From: AC-32 sp963765785
GTDB lineage: Bacteria > Actinomycetota > Thermoleophilia > Gaiellales > Gaiellaceae
Length of the DNA stretch: 64,000 nucleotides
Direction of reading: 5' to 3'
Assembly (NCBI GenBank): GCA_963765785.1
Contig: CAVXXW010000009.1
Span: 186,001-250,000 of the forward strand
The position numbers and the translations under genes were made by a program. The notes beneath the pieces were generated by a model. That model was not told the origin of the DNA. It ran no database searches and was given only the letters and a program-made list of their open reading frames with translations. Shown here piece by piece: positions 17,237-26,311 of this stretch. The stretch's first letter is position 1; each line of letters starts with the position of its first letter.

Positions 17237-18868
17237 TCACGCGCGAGGGCGCCGGGAGCGTCTCGCCAAGCGCCGTCTAGCTCGACGGGCGTCGGCCAGG
17301 ATCGCCCTCGCCGCGTTCCTCCCGGGGCCGCCCGTGATTCCGCCGCCCGGGTGGGCGCCGGCTCCGCACAGGTAGAGGCCGCCGATCCCGGCGAGGCGGT
17401 AGCGCGCGTGGCCGAGGAGTGGGCGCCAGGCGAAGAACTGGTCGAGCGCGTGCTCGCCGTGCATCGGGTGCCCGCCGGTGAGGCCGTACTCGCGCTCGAG
17501 GTCGGCAGGCGTGACGACGTGCCGGGCGACGATTCTCTCCTCGAGTCCTGGCGCGTACGTCTCGAGCATCTGCACCGTCCAGTCGGCTACCCGATCGCTC
17601 GCCGAGTGGTCCCACTCCGCGTCCCGGAGGTCGTGTGGCGCGTATTGGAACAGCGCGCCGAGCACATGGGTGCCCTCGGGGGCGAGCGACGGGTCGGAGA
17701 GGGTCGGGATCGCCGCCTCGAGATACGGGCTCTCCGAGATCCGGCCGTACTTCGAGTCGTTGAAGGCGCGCTCGAGCTCGTCGAGGCTCGGCGCGAAGAC
17801 GATCCGCCCGCGCAGTCGCTCGTCGTCGGCCCCCGCGATCGCCGGGAGACGATCGAGGACGAGGGTCACCTTCGCCACCACGCCGCGCGCCCGGATGTGC
17901 TCGGCCCGCCAGCCCAGCGTGGGGCCGACCTCGGTCGCGTCGAGGAGGCGCAGGAACGTTTGCTTCGGGTCGGCGCTCGACGCGACGACAGGGGCGTCGA
18001 TCTCCTCGCCGCTAGCGAGGGCGACCCCCTCGACGGCTCCTCGCGACGTGCGGATGCGCGAGACGTCGGCGTCGGCCCGTAGCTCGGCGCCGTGGCTTCG
18101 CGCGGCGGAGGAGAGCACGTCGGCCAGTGCCTCCGGGCCGCCCCGTGCGAAGACCGTGCGCCCGGCCGCGCCCCCGCCTGCGGCCGAGTCCCAGAGGAAG
18201 TTCAGCGCCGTACCCGCCGAGCGAGGCCCCATGGCCGAGTAGCGAATCCCCCTCGCGCCGAGGACGCCGCGCAGCGCCTCGTCGTCGACTGCCTCGCTCA
18301 CGAGGTCCGCGACCGACATCGGCAGCACCCGCAGTGTCTCGCGAACCTGCTCCCGGCCCAGGTTTCGCAGCGCGTTCATCAGAGTGAAGCCGGTGCCCGC
18401 GTCCCCGAGCGAGGGCGACTCGAGGTCCGGCGGCTCGGCTGCCTGCAGCCGGGCGACGAATGCGGCGAGCGAGCGGACCTTGCGGTCGAAGGCGACGAAC
18501 GCGTCGGCGTCGCGCGGCCGCGCGCGCTTCCGGAGCTCCGTCGCGGTTCTCGTCGGGTCGCGCCACAACGTGAGGCCCTCGCCGTCGGCGGACGGCGCGA
18601 ACGCCACTACGTCGGGCTCGATCGTGCGGAGGCCGTGTGAGGTCAGCCCGAGGTCCCGGACGACGGCGGTCCGGAGACCTCCGACGCCGTCGGCGAGTAC
18701 GGGCGCACGCACGCCCGGGGCGACCTCCTCGGACGCCAGCAGACCGCCCGCGCGGCTGCGGCGCTCGAGGACGAGCGTCCGCAGCCCGGCCTTGGCGAGG
18801 TAGCCCGCCGTGACGAGGCCGTTGTGGCCGGCCCCGACGACGATCGCGTCGTACTGACCGCCAGGCAT
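17237..18868 (-). CDS. PYROXD2-like FAD oxidoreductase (first of pair)
   Basis: This 543-residue flavoprotein of the phytoene-desaturase/PYROXD2 group has an N-terminal dinucleotide motif DAIVVGAGHNGLVTAGYLAKAG, FGGxxAL-like ARGGPEALADVLSSAA in the middle and a C-terminal LYLCGAGAHPGGGITGGPGRNAA. It lacks membrane segments and adjacent carotenoid genes, so carotenoid desaturation is unlikely; the substrate is unknown. It starts 3 bp downstream of its paralogue, so they form an operon, and the two products may be a heterodimer. The C-terminus is unusually Arg-rich. Confidence 0.85.
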   Translation of the reverse strand: MPGGQYDAIVVGAGHNGLVTAGYLAKAGLRTLVLERRSRAGGLLASEEVAPGVRAPVLADGVGGLRTAVVRDLGLTSHGLRTIEPDVVAFAPSADGEGLTLWRDPTRTATELRKRARPRDADAFVAFDRKVRSLAAFVARLQAAEPPDLESPSLGDAGTGFTLMNALRNLGREQVRETLRVLPMSVADLVSEAVDDEALRGVLGARGIRYSAMGPRSAGTALNFLWDSAAGGGAAGRTVFARGGPEALADVLSSAARSHGAELRADADVSRIRTSRGAVEGVALASGEEIDAPVVASSADPKQTFLRLLDATEVGPTLGWRAEHIRARGVVAKVTLVLDRLPAIAGADDERLRGRIVFAPSLDELERAFNDSKYGRISESPYLEAAIPTLSDPSLAPEGTHVLGALFQYAPHDLRDAEWDHSASDRVADWTVQMLETYAPGLEERIVARHVVTPADLEREYGLTGGHPMHGEHALDQFFAWRPLLGHARYRLAGIGGLYLCGAGAHPGGGITGGPGRNAARAILADARRARRRLARRSRRPRA

Positions 18869-18871
18869 CGT

Positions 18872-20476
18872 TCAGGCCGCCTTCCCGGCGCGAAGCGAAC
18901 GGAGGACCTGGAGAGCGGCGAGCCTTCCGGACGCGCCCATGATCCCGCCGCCCGGGTGCGTCGCCGAGCCGCACATCCAGAGGTTCGGCAGCGGCGTCCG
19001 GTAGCGCGCCCACCCCGGCACCGGCCGGTTGAAGAACAGCTGCTCGAGCGAGAGCTCGCCCTGGAAGATGTTTCCCTCGGAGAGCCCGAACCGCTCTTCG
19101 ATGTCGCGAGGCGTGAGCACCTGCGCGTGCAGGATCAGCTCGCGGATGTTCGGGGCCCGCTCGGCAATGGTGTCGACGACCGTCTGGCCGAACGCCTCGC
19201 GGCGTGCGTCGTCCCACTCGTCACCGTCGGCCAGGTGGTAGGGCGCGTACTGGACGAAGCAGCTCATCACGTGCTTGCCCGGAGGGGCCATCGACGGGTC
19301 GACCAGGGTCGGGATGACCGTGTCGATGTAGGGCCGCCGGCTGAACCGGCCGTCCTTCGCGTCGTCGTAGGCCTGCTCCATGTAGTCGATGCTGGGGCTG
19401 AAGCTGATCGCGCCGCGCAGGTGGTCGCCGGCGCCGGGGAGGCAGGTGAACTCGGGCAGCCCGTCCAGGGCCAGGTTCACCTTCCCGCTCGAGCCGCGGT
19501 ACCTGTAGCGCCCGACCTCCTCGAGGAACGACGCGTCGAGGTGCCCGGCCGGAGTGAGCCGGTCGAACGTCTGGTGCGGGTCGAGGCTGGACAGCGTCAC
19601 GCGGCCGGTCACCTCCTCGCCCGACTCCAGGATCACGCCGGTGACCTCGTCGCCACGTGTCAGGAGCTGGGCGACAGGAGCTTCCGTCCGGATCTCGGCG
19701 CCGAGCGACCGGGCCGCATCCGCGATCGAGTTGCTGACCGCGCCCGTGCCTCCGCGTGGGATCCCCCAGGCGCGCAGGACGCCGTCGATCTCGCCCATGT
19801 AGTGGTGCAGCAGGACGTAGGCGGTCCCCGGCGAGCGGATCCCCTGGAACGTTCCGATGATCCCCGAGGCGCTCATCGTGGCCTTCAGCGGATCGGTCTC
19901 GAACCACTGGTCGAGGAAATCGGCCGCGCCCATCGTCATCAGCTGGATGAACACCGCCTGCTGCTCGCTCGGGAGGTTCTTGAACTCGCGGGCGAGACGC
20001 GCGACCGGCAGCCACTCGCGGGGGTGGAACCGGCCCGGGTCCGGCGGCGTCATCGAGAGGATCGGCTTGACGAACCTCGCCATCTCGACCATCAGGCGGC
20101 TGTAGTCCTCGTACGCCTCCGCGTCTCTCGGCGACCAGCGCCGCAGCTCGCGCATCGTGCGGCCGTGGTCGTTCACGCGCCACAGGTAGTCGTCGTCGAG
20201 CGGCGTGAACGTTCCGTCGAGCGGCAGGATCTCGAGCCCGTGCCTCGGGAGCTCGAGCTCGCGGACGATCTCGGGCCGAAGCAGCGAGACGACGTAGGAG
20301 GCCACGCTGAAGCGGAAGCCCGGGAAGACCTCCTCCGTCACGGCCGCGCCCCCGAGCACGTGGCGGCGTTCGAGCACGACGACCTTCAGGCCGGCCCGTG
20401 CGAGATACGCCGCGGCGACGAGGCCGTTGTGGCCGCCGCCGATGACCACGGCGTCGTACGTGTTGTGTTCCGCCAT
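18872..20476 (-). CDS. PYROXD2-like FAD oxidoreductase (second of pair)
   Basis: This paralogue of the downstream gene is 534 residues from the ATG at 20476; a GTG at 20488 would add four residues. Motifs are DAVVIGGGHNGLVAAAYLARAG at the N-terminus, PRGGTGAVSNSIADAA centrally and LWMCGSATHPGGGIMGASGRLAA at the C-terminus. The family includes PYROXD2 and bacterial phytoene-desaturase-like enzymes of unclear substrate. The gene is divergent from the GcvT-like pair, with about 70 bp between, suggesting shared regulation and a joint pathway. Confidence 0.85.
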   Translation of the reverse strand: MAEHNTYDAVVIGGGHNGLVAAAYLARAGLKVVVLERRHVLGGAAVTEEVFPGFRFSVASYVVSLLRPEIVRELELPRHGLEILPLDGTFTPLDDDYLWRVNDHGRTMRELRRWSPRDAEAYEDYSRLMVEMARFVKPILSMTPPDPGRFHPREWLPVARLAREFKNLPSEQQAVFIQLMTMGAADFLDQWFETDPLKATMSASGIIGTFQGIRSPGTAYVLLHHYMGEIDGVLRAWGIPRGGTGAVSNSIADAARSLGAEIRTEAPVAQLLTRGDEVTGVILESGEEVTGRVTLSSLDPHQTFDRLTPAGHLDASFLEEVGRYRYRGSSGKVNLALDGLPEFTCLPGAGDHLRGAISFSPSIDYMEQAYDDAKDGRFSRRPYIDTVIPTLVDPSMAPPGKHVMSCFVQYAPYHLADGDEWDDARREAFGQTVVDTIAERAPNIRELILHAQVLTPRDIEERFGLSEGNIFQGELSLEQLFFNRPVPGWARYRTPLPNLWMCGSATHPGGGIMGASGRLAALQVLRSLRAGKAA

Positions 20477-20548
20477 CAGCGGCGACACTAACGGCGGCGC
20501 GCCGAGGAGCGCCCACGAAAAGCGGCCGGTCTATAGTTGCCGCGGCGC

Positions 20549-21712
20549 ATGAACGACGTCTCGACCATGGCCAGGCCGTTCGACATGTCGACGGTGCAGC
20601 GGGGAGCGCGGCTCCGGCGCAGCCCGTTCTACGAGGCGACGCAGCGCTACGGCCCGAAGGGCTTCACGGTCTACAACCACACGCTTTTCCCGATCAACTT
20701 CGACGACTTCGAGGCCGAGTTCTGGCACCTGCTGAACCACGTGACGCTCTGGGACGTCGCCGTCGAGCGCAACGTGGAGGTGACGGGGCCGGACGGCTTC
20801 CGGTTCGCGCAGTTGCTCACGTGCCGCGACCTCAGCAAGTGCGAGGTCGGCCAAGGCAAGTACGTCCTGATCACGGCCCCAGACGGCGGGATCCTGAACG
20901 ACCCGGTGATGCTGCGGCTGGACGAGAACACCTTCTGGTTCGCGCTCGCCGACAGCGACGTCCTGCCATACGCGCAGGGGCTCGCCGCATACGCGGGGAT
21001 GGACGTCCAGCTGTCGATGGCCGAGGCTTACCCGCTCCAGATCCAAGGGCCGAAGTCGAAGGACCTCGTGCGCGACCTGTTCGGCGAGGAGATCCTCGAG
21101 CTCCCGTACTACCGCTTCCGCCGGCTCGAGCTGGACGGGATCCCGCTGATCCTCACCCGCACCGGCTGGACCTCCGAGGTCGGTTACGAGATCTACCTTC
21201 TCGACGCCTTGGGTGGGGACGATCTGTGGGAGCGGATCATGGAGGCGGGAGCTCCCTACGAGATCCGCCCGACCGGGCCCGTGGACATCCGCCGGGTCGA
21301 GGGCGGCATCTTCAACTGGGGAGCCGACATGAACTACGAGAACAACCCCTTCGAGCTCGGGCTCGACCGGCTCGTGGATCTCGACTCCGAGGCCGACTTC
21401 ATCGCCCGAGACGCGCTCACCAGGATTCGCGAGGAAGGCGTGACGCAGAAGATCGTCGGAGTCGAGATCGAGGGCGACCGGCTGGAGATGAACGCGGCGG
21501 CGTGGCCGGCCTCGGCGGACGGCGCAGACGGAAGGGTGACCTCGGCCGTTTACTCACCGCGGCTGGAGAAGAACATCGCGTACGCGTGGCTGCCGGTCGA
21601 GCGCACCGAGCCGGGGACGCAGGTCACCGTGGAGACTCCCGACGGGGCCAGGGAAGCGACCATCGTGCCGCTGCCCTTCTTCGACCCCGAGAAACAGATC
21701 CCCAAGTCCTAG
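20549..21712 (+). CDS. GcvT/DmdA-like folate-dependent methyltransferase A
   Basis: This 387-residue protein is of the aminomethyltransferase fold, closer to the DMSP-demethylase-like branch (TLWDVAVERNVEVTGPDGF) than to glycine-cleavage GcvT. Conserved landmarks are GKYVLITAPDGGILNDPV, QIQGPKS, the folate-site region TRTGWTSEVGYEIYL, and the C-terminal barrel TSAVYSPRLEKNIAYAWLP. It probably transfers a methyl or C1 group to tetrahydrofolate; the donor is unknown. I use ATG 20549; the reading frame continues 12 bp upstream to TTG. The next gene follows after 7 bp. Confidence 0.82.
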   Translation: MNDVSTMARPFDMSTVQRGARLRRSPFYEATQRYGPKGFTVYNHTLFPINFDDFEAEFWHLLNHVTLWDVAVERNVEVTGPDGFRFAQLLTCRDLSKCEVGQGKYVLITAPDGGILNDPVMLRLDENTFWFALADSDVLPYAQGLAAYAGMDVQLSMAEAYPLQIQGPKSKDLVRDLFGEEILELPYYRFRRLELDGIPLILTRTGWTSEVGYEIYLLDALGGDDLWERIMEAGAPYEIRPTGPVDIRRVEGGIFNWGADMNYENNPFELGLDRLVDLDSEADFIARDALTRIREEGVTQKIVGVEIEGDRLEMNAAAWPASADGADGRVTSAVYSPRLEKNIAYAWLPVERTEPGTQVTVETPDGAREATIVPLPFFDPEKQIPKS

Positions 21713-21719
21713 CTCCGCC

Positions 21720-22934
21720 GTGTCCGTGGGGACCGCCTTCTACTCCCGCGCCGCGGCGCTCAACCGCAAGCAGCAGTGGCGGGAATGGTCTGGCTACTTC
21801 GCCGCGAGCGCGTACGACGACTCCCACGAGATCGAGTACAACGCGATCCGCGAGGCCGTGGCGCTCATCGACGTCTCGCCGCTCTACAAGTACCTCGTCT
21901 CCGGCCCGGACGCGATGCGGCTCGTCGACCGCGTGATCACGCGGGACGCGACCAAGCTCTCGGTCGGCCGCGTCTACTACACGTCGTGGTGCAACGAGGA
22001 CGGCCGCGTCGTCGACGACGGGACCGTCGGCCGCCTCGACGAGCAGACGTACCGCTGGACGGCCGCCGATCCGTCGCTGCGCTGGTTCCGGATGAACGCG
22101 CGCGGCCTGGACGTCGAGATCGAGGACGTGAGCGAGCGTGTGGCCGCGCTGGCGGTGCAGGGACCGCTGAGCCGCGACGTGCTCGAGGCCGCTACCGGGG
22201 CGGAGTGGGGGGACCTCAGGTACTTCGGGCGGCGCGCCGCGCAGGTGGGGCCGATCCCGGTCGACGTCTCGCGGACGGGTTACACCGGCGACCTCGGCTA
22301 CGAGGTCTGGGTGGACAGCGAGCGCGCGGAGGAGCTGTGGGACGCGTTCGTCCGCACGGGCGCTGCCTACGGGGCGCGCCCTGCCGGGATGCTCGCGCTC
22401 GACATCGCGCGCGTCGAAGCGGGGCTGATCCTGATCGAGGTGGACTTCGACTCGGTGCGGCGCGCGCTGATCCCCGAGCAGTCGTTCTCGCCCTTCGAGC
22501 TCGGCATTCTCGGTCGCTTCGTCGACCTCGACAAGGAGGCAGATTTCGTCGGCCGTCGTTCGCTCGAACGAGAGCAGGAGCGAGGAGGGCCTCCGCGTCG
22601 GCTCGTCGGGCTGGAGCTCGACTGGGAGCCGCTCGAGGAGCTGTATAGCGCGAAGGGGCTGACTCCGACGCTCGACGCGGCCGCCTCGCGCGTCGCCGTT
22701 CCTCTCTACACGCGGGGTCGCCAGGTCGGCAAGGCGACCAGCACGACCTGGAGCCCGATCCTGAAGAAGGTCGTCGCGCTGGCCTCGGTCGAGGCCGGGC
22801 ACAGCGAGACCGGCACGAGGATCGAGGTCGAGTGGACGGTTGAGGCCAGGCGCAGCCGAGTGCCGGCGACGGTGGCGGAGCTGCCGTTCTTCAACCCGCC
22901 GCGCAAGACCGCGACGGTCGCTGCCGAACGTTAG
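21720..22934 (+). CDS. GcvT/DmdA-like folate-dependent methyltransferase B
   Basis: This 404-residue second member is paralogous to the upstream gene. It shows EYNAIREAVALIDVSPLYKY, NEDGRVVDDGTV, LAVQGPLSRDVL, SRTGYTGDLGYEVWV and, in the C-terminal barrel, TSTTWSPILKKVVALASV. It has the full GcvT-fold length. Two non-identical GcvT-like proteins side by side suggest a two-component or two-substrate demethylation. Start is GTG at 21720. The 3' end overlaps the convergent cyclase-family gene by 4 bp. Confidence 0.82.
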   Translation: MSVGTAFYSRAAALNRKQQWREWSGYFAASAYDDSHEIEYNAIREAVALIDVSPLYKYLVSGPDAMRLVDRVITRDATKLSVGRVYYTSWCNEDGRVVDDGTVGRLDEQTYRWTAADPSLRWFRMNARGLDVEIEDVSERVAALAVQGPLSRDVLEAATGAEWGDLRYFGRRAAQVGPIPVDVSRTGYTGDLGYEVWVDSERAEELWDAFVRTGAAYGARPAGMLALDIARVEAGLILIEVDFDSVRRALIPEQSFSPFELGILGRFVDLDKEADFVGRRSLEREQERGGPPRRLVGLELDWEPLEELYSAKGLTPTLDAAASRVAVPLYTRGRQVGKATSTTWSPILKKVVALASVEAGHSETGTRIEVEWTVEARRSRVPATVAELPFFNPPRKTATVAAER

Positions 22935-23878
22935 AGGACGGCCAGTGGGTTCAGCGGCGAGCCCGTTCCGCCCGTGATGCGGAGCGGGGCGGCGACGAAG
23001 AGGAACTTCCAGCGCCCGGTCCGTTCGCAGGCATCCAGCAGGTCCTCGAGCTGGAGGTAGTCGAGCAGATGGACGCCCATCGCATTGAGCGCGAGGACGT
23101 GGATCGGGAAGTCGACGCCCTCGGTGCTGGCGGGCGCCGTGTCGCTGTTGCCGTCGCCGCCGAGCACCGACACGCCGCGCTCCGCGAGGAACGGCATCGC
23201 CGTCGGATGCAGCCCGGATTTGGCGGCGGCCGTGTCCCACGGCCCGAGCTCGGCGAGGCGGCGGGTGTGACCGGTGCGAACGAGGAGTACGTCGCCCTCG
23301 GCCACGGTGACGCGCTGCTCGGCCTCGGCCGCTTCGAGGTCGTCGCGGAAGACATGCTGGCCCGGCTCGAGCCAGGGCACTCCGCGTAGGCGCGGGACGT
23401 CGAGCAGGACGCCTCGGGCGACGAGGCCGTTCGCGAGCACCTCGATGGAGTCGGCCGCAGCGCCGTCGCCCGTCACGGCCGTCGCGGGAGCGCCGTTGTA
23501 GAGCGAGCCCTCGTAGATCACGTGGCAGAACGCGTCGATGTGTGTGTGGCCGTCGTTGTGGTAGTCGGCGCCCACGAAGTCCTTCGCGAACCGCAGCTCC
23601 CCCTGGGCGCTGTCGGCGCCGTCGGGGATGGTCGTCATGTAGTGGATAGCCGGCTTAGGGTTGTCTGCCGCGGCCTCCGTGTTCATCGGCAGGCCCAGCG
23701 TCACGGTCGTCCCCTCTTGCACGAGGCGGGACGCCTCGACGACACGGCTCGGCTCGAGGTAGTTCAGCGCCCCCCGCTGGTCGCTCTTGCCCCACCGTCC
23801 CCAGGCGCTCACACCGCGGAAGAGCTCGGCGAACTGCGCAGCAGAGACCTGGACGTTCGGCGGAGCCGGCTCGGTCAT
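22931..23878 (-). CDS. Cyclase-family (kynurenine-formamidase-like) hydrolase
   Basis: This 315-residue member of the putative cyclase family contains the metal-site motif in the form DGHTHIDAFCH (family consensus HxGTHxDxxxH; the first His of the classical motif is replaced), then EGDVLLVRTGHTRR and GGDGNSD. These enzymes hydrolyse amides or lactones such as N-formylkynurenine, usually with Zn or Mn. It lies next to the GcvT pair on the opposite strand, and GFA is divergent from it by 23 bp. Substrate is not deducible. Confidence 0.82.
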   Translation of the reverse strand: MTEPAPPNVQVSAAQFAELFRGVSAWGRWGKSDQRGALNYLEPSRVVEASRLVQEGTTVTLGLPMNTEAAADNPKPAIHYMTTIPDGADSAQGELRFAKDFVGADYHNDGHTHIDAFCHVIYEGSLYNGAPATAVTGDGAAADSIEVLANGLVARGVLLDVPRLRGVPWLEPGQHVFRDDLEAAEAEQRVTVAEGDVLLVRTGHTRRLAELGPWDTAAAKSGLHPTAMPFLAERGVSVLGGDGNSDTAPASTEGVDFPIHVLALNAMGVHLLDYLQLEDLLDACERTGRWKFLFVAAPLRITGGTGSPLNPLAVL

Positions 23879-23901
23879 CGCTCCAGGGTACGCTCCGGCC
23901 C

Positions 23902-24384
23902 GTGAATGACGAGGACCGGGCGGGTGCGGAAGTGACGGGCGGCTGCGCGTGTGGCGAGGTTCGCTACCGGCTCGCCTCGGAGCCGCTCTTCGTCCACTGC
24001 TGCCACTGCCTCAACTGCCAGCGGCAGACCGGCAGCGCATTCGTGATCAACCTGCTCATCGAGGCCGACCGCGTCGAGCTGCTCTCGGGCGACCCGGTGC
24101 CGGTCGACGTGCCGCGCGACGACGGCAGCAGCCAGCGGATCTTCCGCTGCCCGACGTGCCAGGTCGCGGTCTACAGCGAGTACGGCCGGCCCGAGGTCCT
24201 GTTCGTCCGCGCCGGTACGCTCGACGATCCGTCTCAGGTCGAGCCGGACGTCCACATCTACACGCGCTCGAAGGTGCGCTGGGTCGAGCTCCCCGAGTCG
24301 ACGCCGGCGGTCGAGGTCTACTACGACCGGCGCCAGCTCTGGCCCCCGGCGAGCAACGAACGGCTCGACGCGCTGTTCGCCTAG
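23902..24384 (+). CDS. GFA-family (glutathione-dependent formaldehyde-activating-like) protein
   Basis: This 160-residue zinc protein has the family's cysteine pattern: GGCACGEVRY, HCCHCLNCQRQTG and later FRCPTC. The name comes from one founding member; most relatives are of unproven function, though involvement in C1/formaldehyde handling would fit the neighbouring GcvT-like genes. Start is GTG at 23902, with the cyclase gene divergent. Confidence 0.85.
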   Translation: MNDEDRAGAEVTGGCACGEVRYRLASEPLFVHCCHCLNCQRQTGSAFVINLLIEADRVELLSGDPVPVDVPRDDGSSQRIFRCPTCQVAVYSEYGRPEVLFVRAGTLDDPSQVEPDVHIYTRSKVRWVELPESTPAVEVYYDRRQLWPPASNERLDALFA

Positions 24385-24391
24385 GGAGGGC

Positions 24392-24696
24392 TTGCCTTTC
24401 AAGCGCACCGAGGCCACGGGGAGCGCTGCGAGGTACGCGGCGACCGTCAAGCAAGGTCTCGAAGGAGGGCCGAGCCCGTCGCCGAGGCCGAGCGCGCCGC
24501 CAAGCGGGTCGAGAAGGAGCTGTCTGCCGCGCTCGACGAGGAGGAGCGGCAGGAGCTCCGGCTGGTGCTTGCGCGTGTGGCAGAGGACATCGGGCTGATC
24601 GAGGGGGGGCGCCAGGCTGGTCATGCACGACGCCTGAGCGGCGAGTCGAAGGTGCTAGACGGCACGACCGCGACGCGGGGTGGAGCAGTCAGGTAG
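24392..24696 (+). pseudogene. Frameshifted small gene remnant
   Basis: Frame 2 from TTG 24392 encodes PFKRTEATGSAARYAATVKQ and then turns into Ser/Pro/Arg-rich nonsense. From about 24475, frame 1 reads as plausible protein: EAERAAKRVEKELSAALDEE, followed by a helical stretch ending VAEDIGLIEGG, up to a TAG at 24694-24696, which lies inside the tRNA. A single indel near 24470 would join the two. The helical tail resembles the C-terminal helices of small regulators, but I cannot name a family. Confidence 0.35.
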
Positions 24697-24747
24697 CTCG
24701 CCGGGCTCATAACCCGGAGGTCGCAGGTTCAAATCCTGCCCCCGCTC
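24674..24747 (+). tRNA. Initiator tRNA-fMet (CAT), copy 2
   Basis: It is identical to copy 1 from the acceptor stem through the T arm, and differs only at the discriminator position (C instead of A) and beyond. Three G-C pairs in the anticodon stem mark it as an initiator tRNA. The four bases before it (GCGA) are also shared with copy 1. Confidence 0.93.
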
Positions 24748-24754
24748 CTAGCCG

Positions 24755-24776
24755 AAGGCCCCGGGGACGGGGCCTT
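24755..24776 (+). terminator. Terminator hairpin after tRNA-fMet copy 2
   Basis: The 9-bp stem AAGGCCCCG/CGGGGCCTT has a GGGA loop and is followed by a pyrimidine-rich tail. The rest of 24777-24945 holds no gene that I can see. Confidence 0.75.
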
Positions 24777-24945
24777 GCCCTTTCGGTCGCCTCGGGGGCG
24801 TCCGCGAAACGTTGCCCAGGCAACGGGCGGCGACGGCCTCGATCGGCGAACCAGGATCTGCCAGTCGGGCCGCCTGGCGGCACACTCGCCAAAGCGAGTC
24901 GAGTAGAAGATTCAGGCGGTTAACCGACTGCCCGGCCGCGCCACA

Positions 24946-25149
24946 CTAGGCGTGCGCGACCGGGGTGGCGATTGAGAGGGCGCCGACGGGGCAGGTGTCG
25001 CAAATCTGGGCAGCACGTTGTTCTTCGAGCTCGGCAACCAGTATGTGCGCGGTGCCGTGCTCGTCCAGTTCGACCGCTTCGGGGTCGAGTGCGACGCATT
25101 CGGCTGAGCCAATACAAACGTCCGGGTCGACTGTCACGTGAACCAGCAT
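24946..25149 (-). CDS. Small ferredoxin ([3Fe-4S]/[4Fe-4S] single-cluster type)
   Basis: This 67-residue ferredoxin has CIGSAECV near the N-terminus and CDTCPVGALS near the C-terminus. The spacing C-x5-C...C-P with Ser in place of the second cysteine is the pattern of cytochrome-P450-partner ferredoxins of actinobacteria, which usually carry a [3Fe-4S] cluster. The ATG at 25149 is preceded by AGGAGGAAA. It follows its likely reductase on the same strand by 13 bp. No P450 is present in the window. Confidence 0.88.
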   Translation of the reverse strand: MLVHVTVDPDVCIGSAECVALDPEAVELDEHGTAHILVAELEEQRAAQICDTCPVGALSIATPVAHA

Positions 25150-25162
25150 GGTGGTTTCCTCC

Positions 25163-26311
25163 TCAAGCGTGGGTGGCGGCTAATGTCTGAGGTTCGGTGG
25201 AGGCGACGAGCTCGCGAGCCTCACGCAGGCGCGCAGGCGCGTTGAGTAGGAGCACGCATGCGGGCGCGCCTCCCAGGTCGCGACCGACGACGAGCCCGTC
25301 GTCGTCCTGCCATTCGACGGCGGCGTCGCTAACTCCGACCTGCTGAATGCGGAGACGGCCGACGTCGCTGAAGAAGTAGGGCTCGCGCGTGTAGGGCGCG
25401 GTGGACCCGAGGATCGACTCGGCGGCGTGGCGGCCGCTCCAGAGCGCGTGATCCCAGTGCGGGATGCCGATGCGACCCCAGCGTGGGTGCGGGAACGAGA
25501 CGCAGTCGCCGCAGGCCCAGAGGCGCTCGCGCCCGATCACGCGCAAGCGCTCGTCGGCCGGTAGGGTCAGCGCCCTGTGGGGGCCGGCGAGCTCGGGCGG
25601 GAGGCTCGATCGGAAGCCGGCCGCCGAGACGACGACGTCGCAACAAAGGTTGCCGTGGGTCGACGTGTGCACCAGAGCGCCCTCGGCGTCGTAGCTCGCC
25701 GAGTCGATCTTGCAGGAGCCGAGGAAGCGCACGCCGAGTTCGTCAAGCGCCGCACGTGCTGCGTCGGACACGCGCGGGAGGAAGCGTGCCAGCGGGCGGT
25801 CGAGCATGTCGACGAGGATCACGTCGTGGGCAGCCGCGAGCGTGGCGGCCGTCTCGGTCCCGATCAGCCCGGCACCCACCACGACGACGCGCCTGTGCGG
25901 GAGGGCCAGGTGCCGGGCGAGCGAGACGAGACCCAGCCCTGTGGTGTTCTCTTCGGCCTCCTCGAGCCCGGGAACCGGCGGCTTCGGGTAACGCAGGCCC
26001 GTCGCCCAGACGAGTGTCGACGCTTCGATTTCGAGGGGGGCGCCGCCAGCCAGGCTGCTCACGACCAGACAGCGGTGGTCGAGATCGCAAGCGGTCACGA
26101 CCCCGTCGACATGCTCTATGCCTCGCTCGGCCAGCTGCGCTGCCTCGGCAAGCAGCGGTACGCGACCCGTCACGAGCGCGCGTTTGGAGAGGGGCGGCCG
26201 ATCGTGCGGGAGGCCTGGCCCAATCATCGTCACAGGTGCTCCTCGCTCCGCGAGCCGGGCGGCACACGCGTACCCGGAGACGCCGTTGCCGACTACGACG
26301 ACATCACTCAT
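25163..26311 (-). CDS. FAD-dependent ferredoxin reductase
   Basis: This 382-residue reductase of the rubredoxin/ferredoxin-reductase type has two Rossmann motifs (VVVGNGVSGYACAARLAERG for FAD, VVVGAGLIGTETAATLA for NAD(P)H). It also has LWATGLRYP-like and LWACGDCVSFPHP FAD contacts and a C-terminal reductase-type dimer domain. Starting at ATG 26311 places the first Rossmann motif at the N-terminus; a longer frame upstream is not protein-like. With the ferredoxin it makes an electron-transfer pair. It is divergent from the heme/flavin operon at 26522; the 210 bp between should hold both promoters. Confidence 0.88.
   Translation of the reverse strand: MSDVVVVGNGVSGYACAARLAERGAPVTMIGPGLPHDRPPLSKRALVTGRVPLLAEAAQLAERGIEHVDGVVTACDLDHRCLVVSSLAGGAPLEIEASTLVWATGLRYPKPPVPGLEEAEENTTGLGLVSLARHLALPHRRVVVVGAGLIGTETAATLAAAHDVILVDMLDRPLARFLPRVSDAARAALDELGVRFLGSCKIDSASYDAEGALVHTSTHGNLCCDVVVSAAGFRSSLPPELAGPHRALTLPADERLRVIGRERLWACGDCVSFPHPRWGRIGIPHWDHALWSGRHAAESILGSTAPYTREPYFFSDVGRLRIQQVGVSDAAVEWQDDDGLVVGRDLGGAPACVLLLNAPARLREARELVASTEPQTLAATHA

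Noticed and set aside
17237..20476. Carotenoid biosynthesis (CrtI) genes
   Set aside because: The flavoproteins resemble PYROXD2-type proteins, and no phytoene synthase or other carotenoid gene is near.
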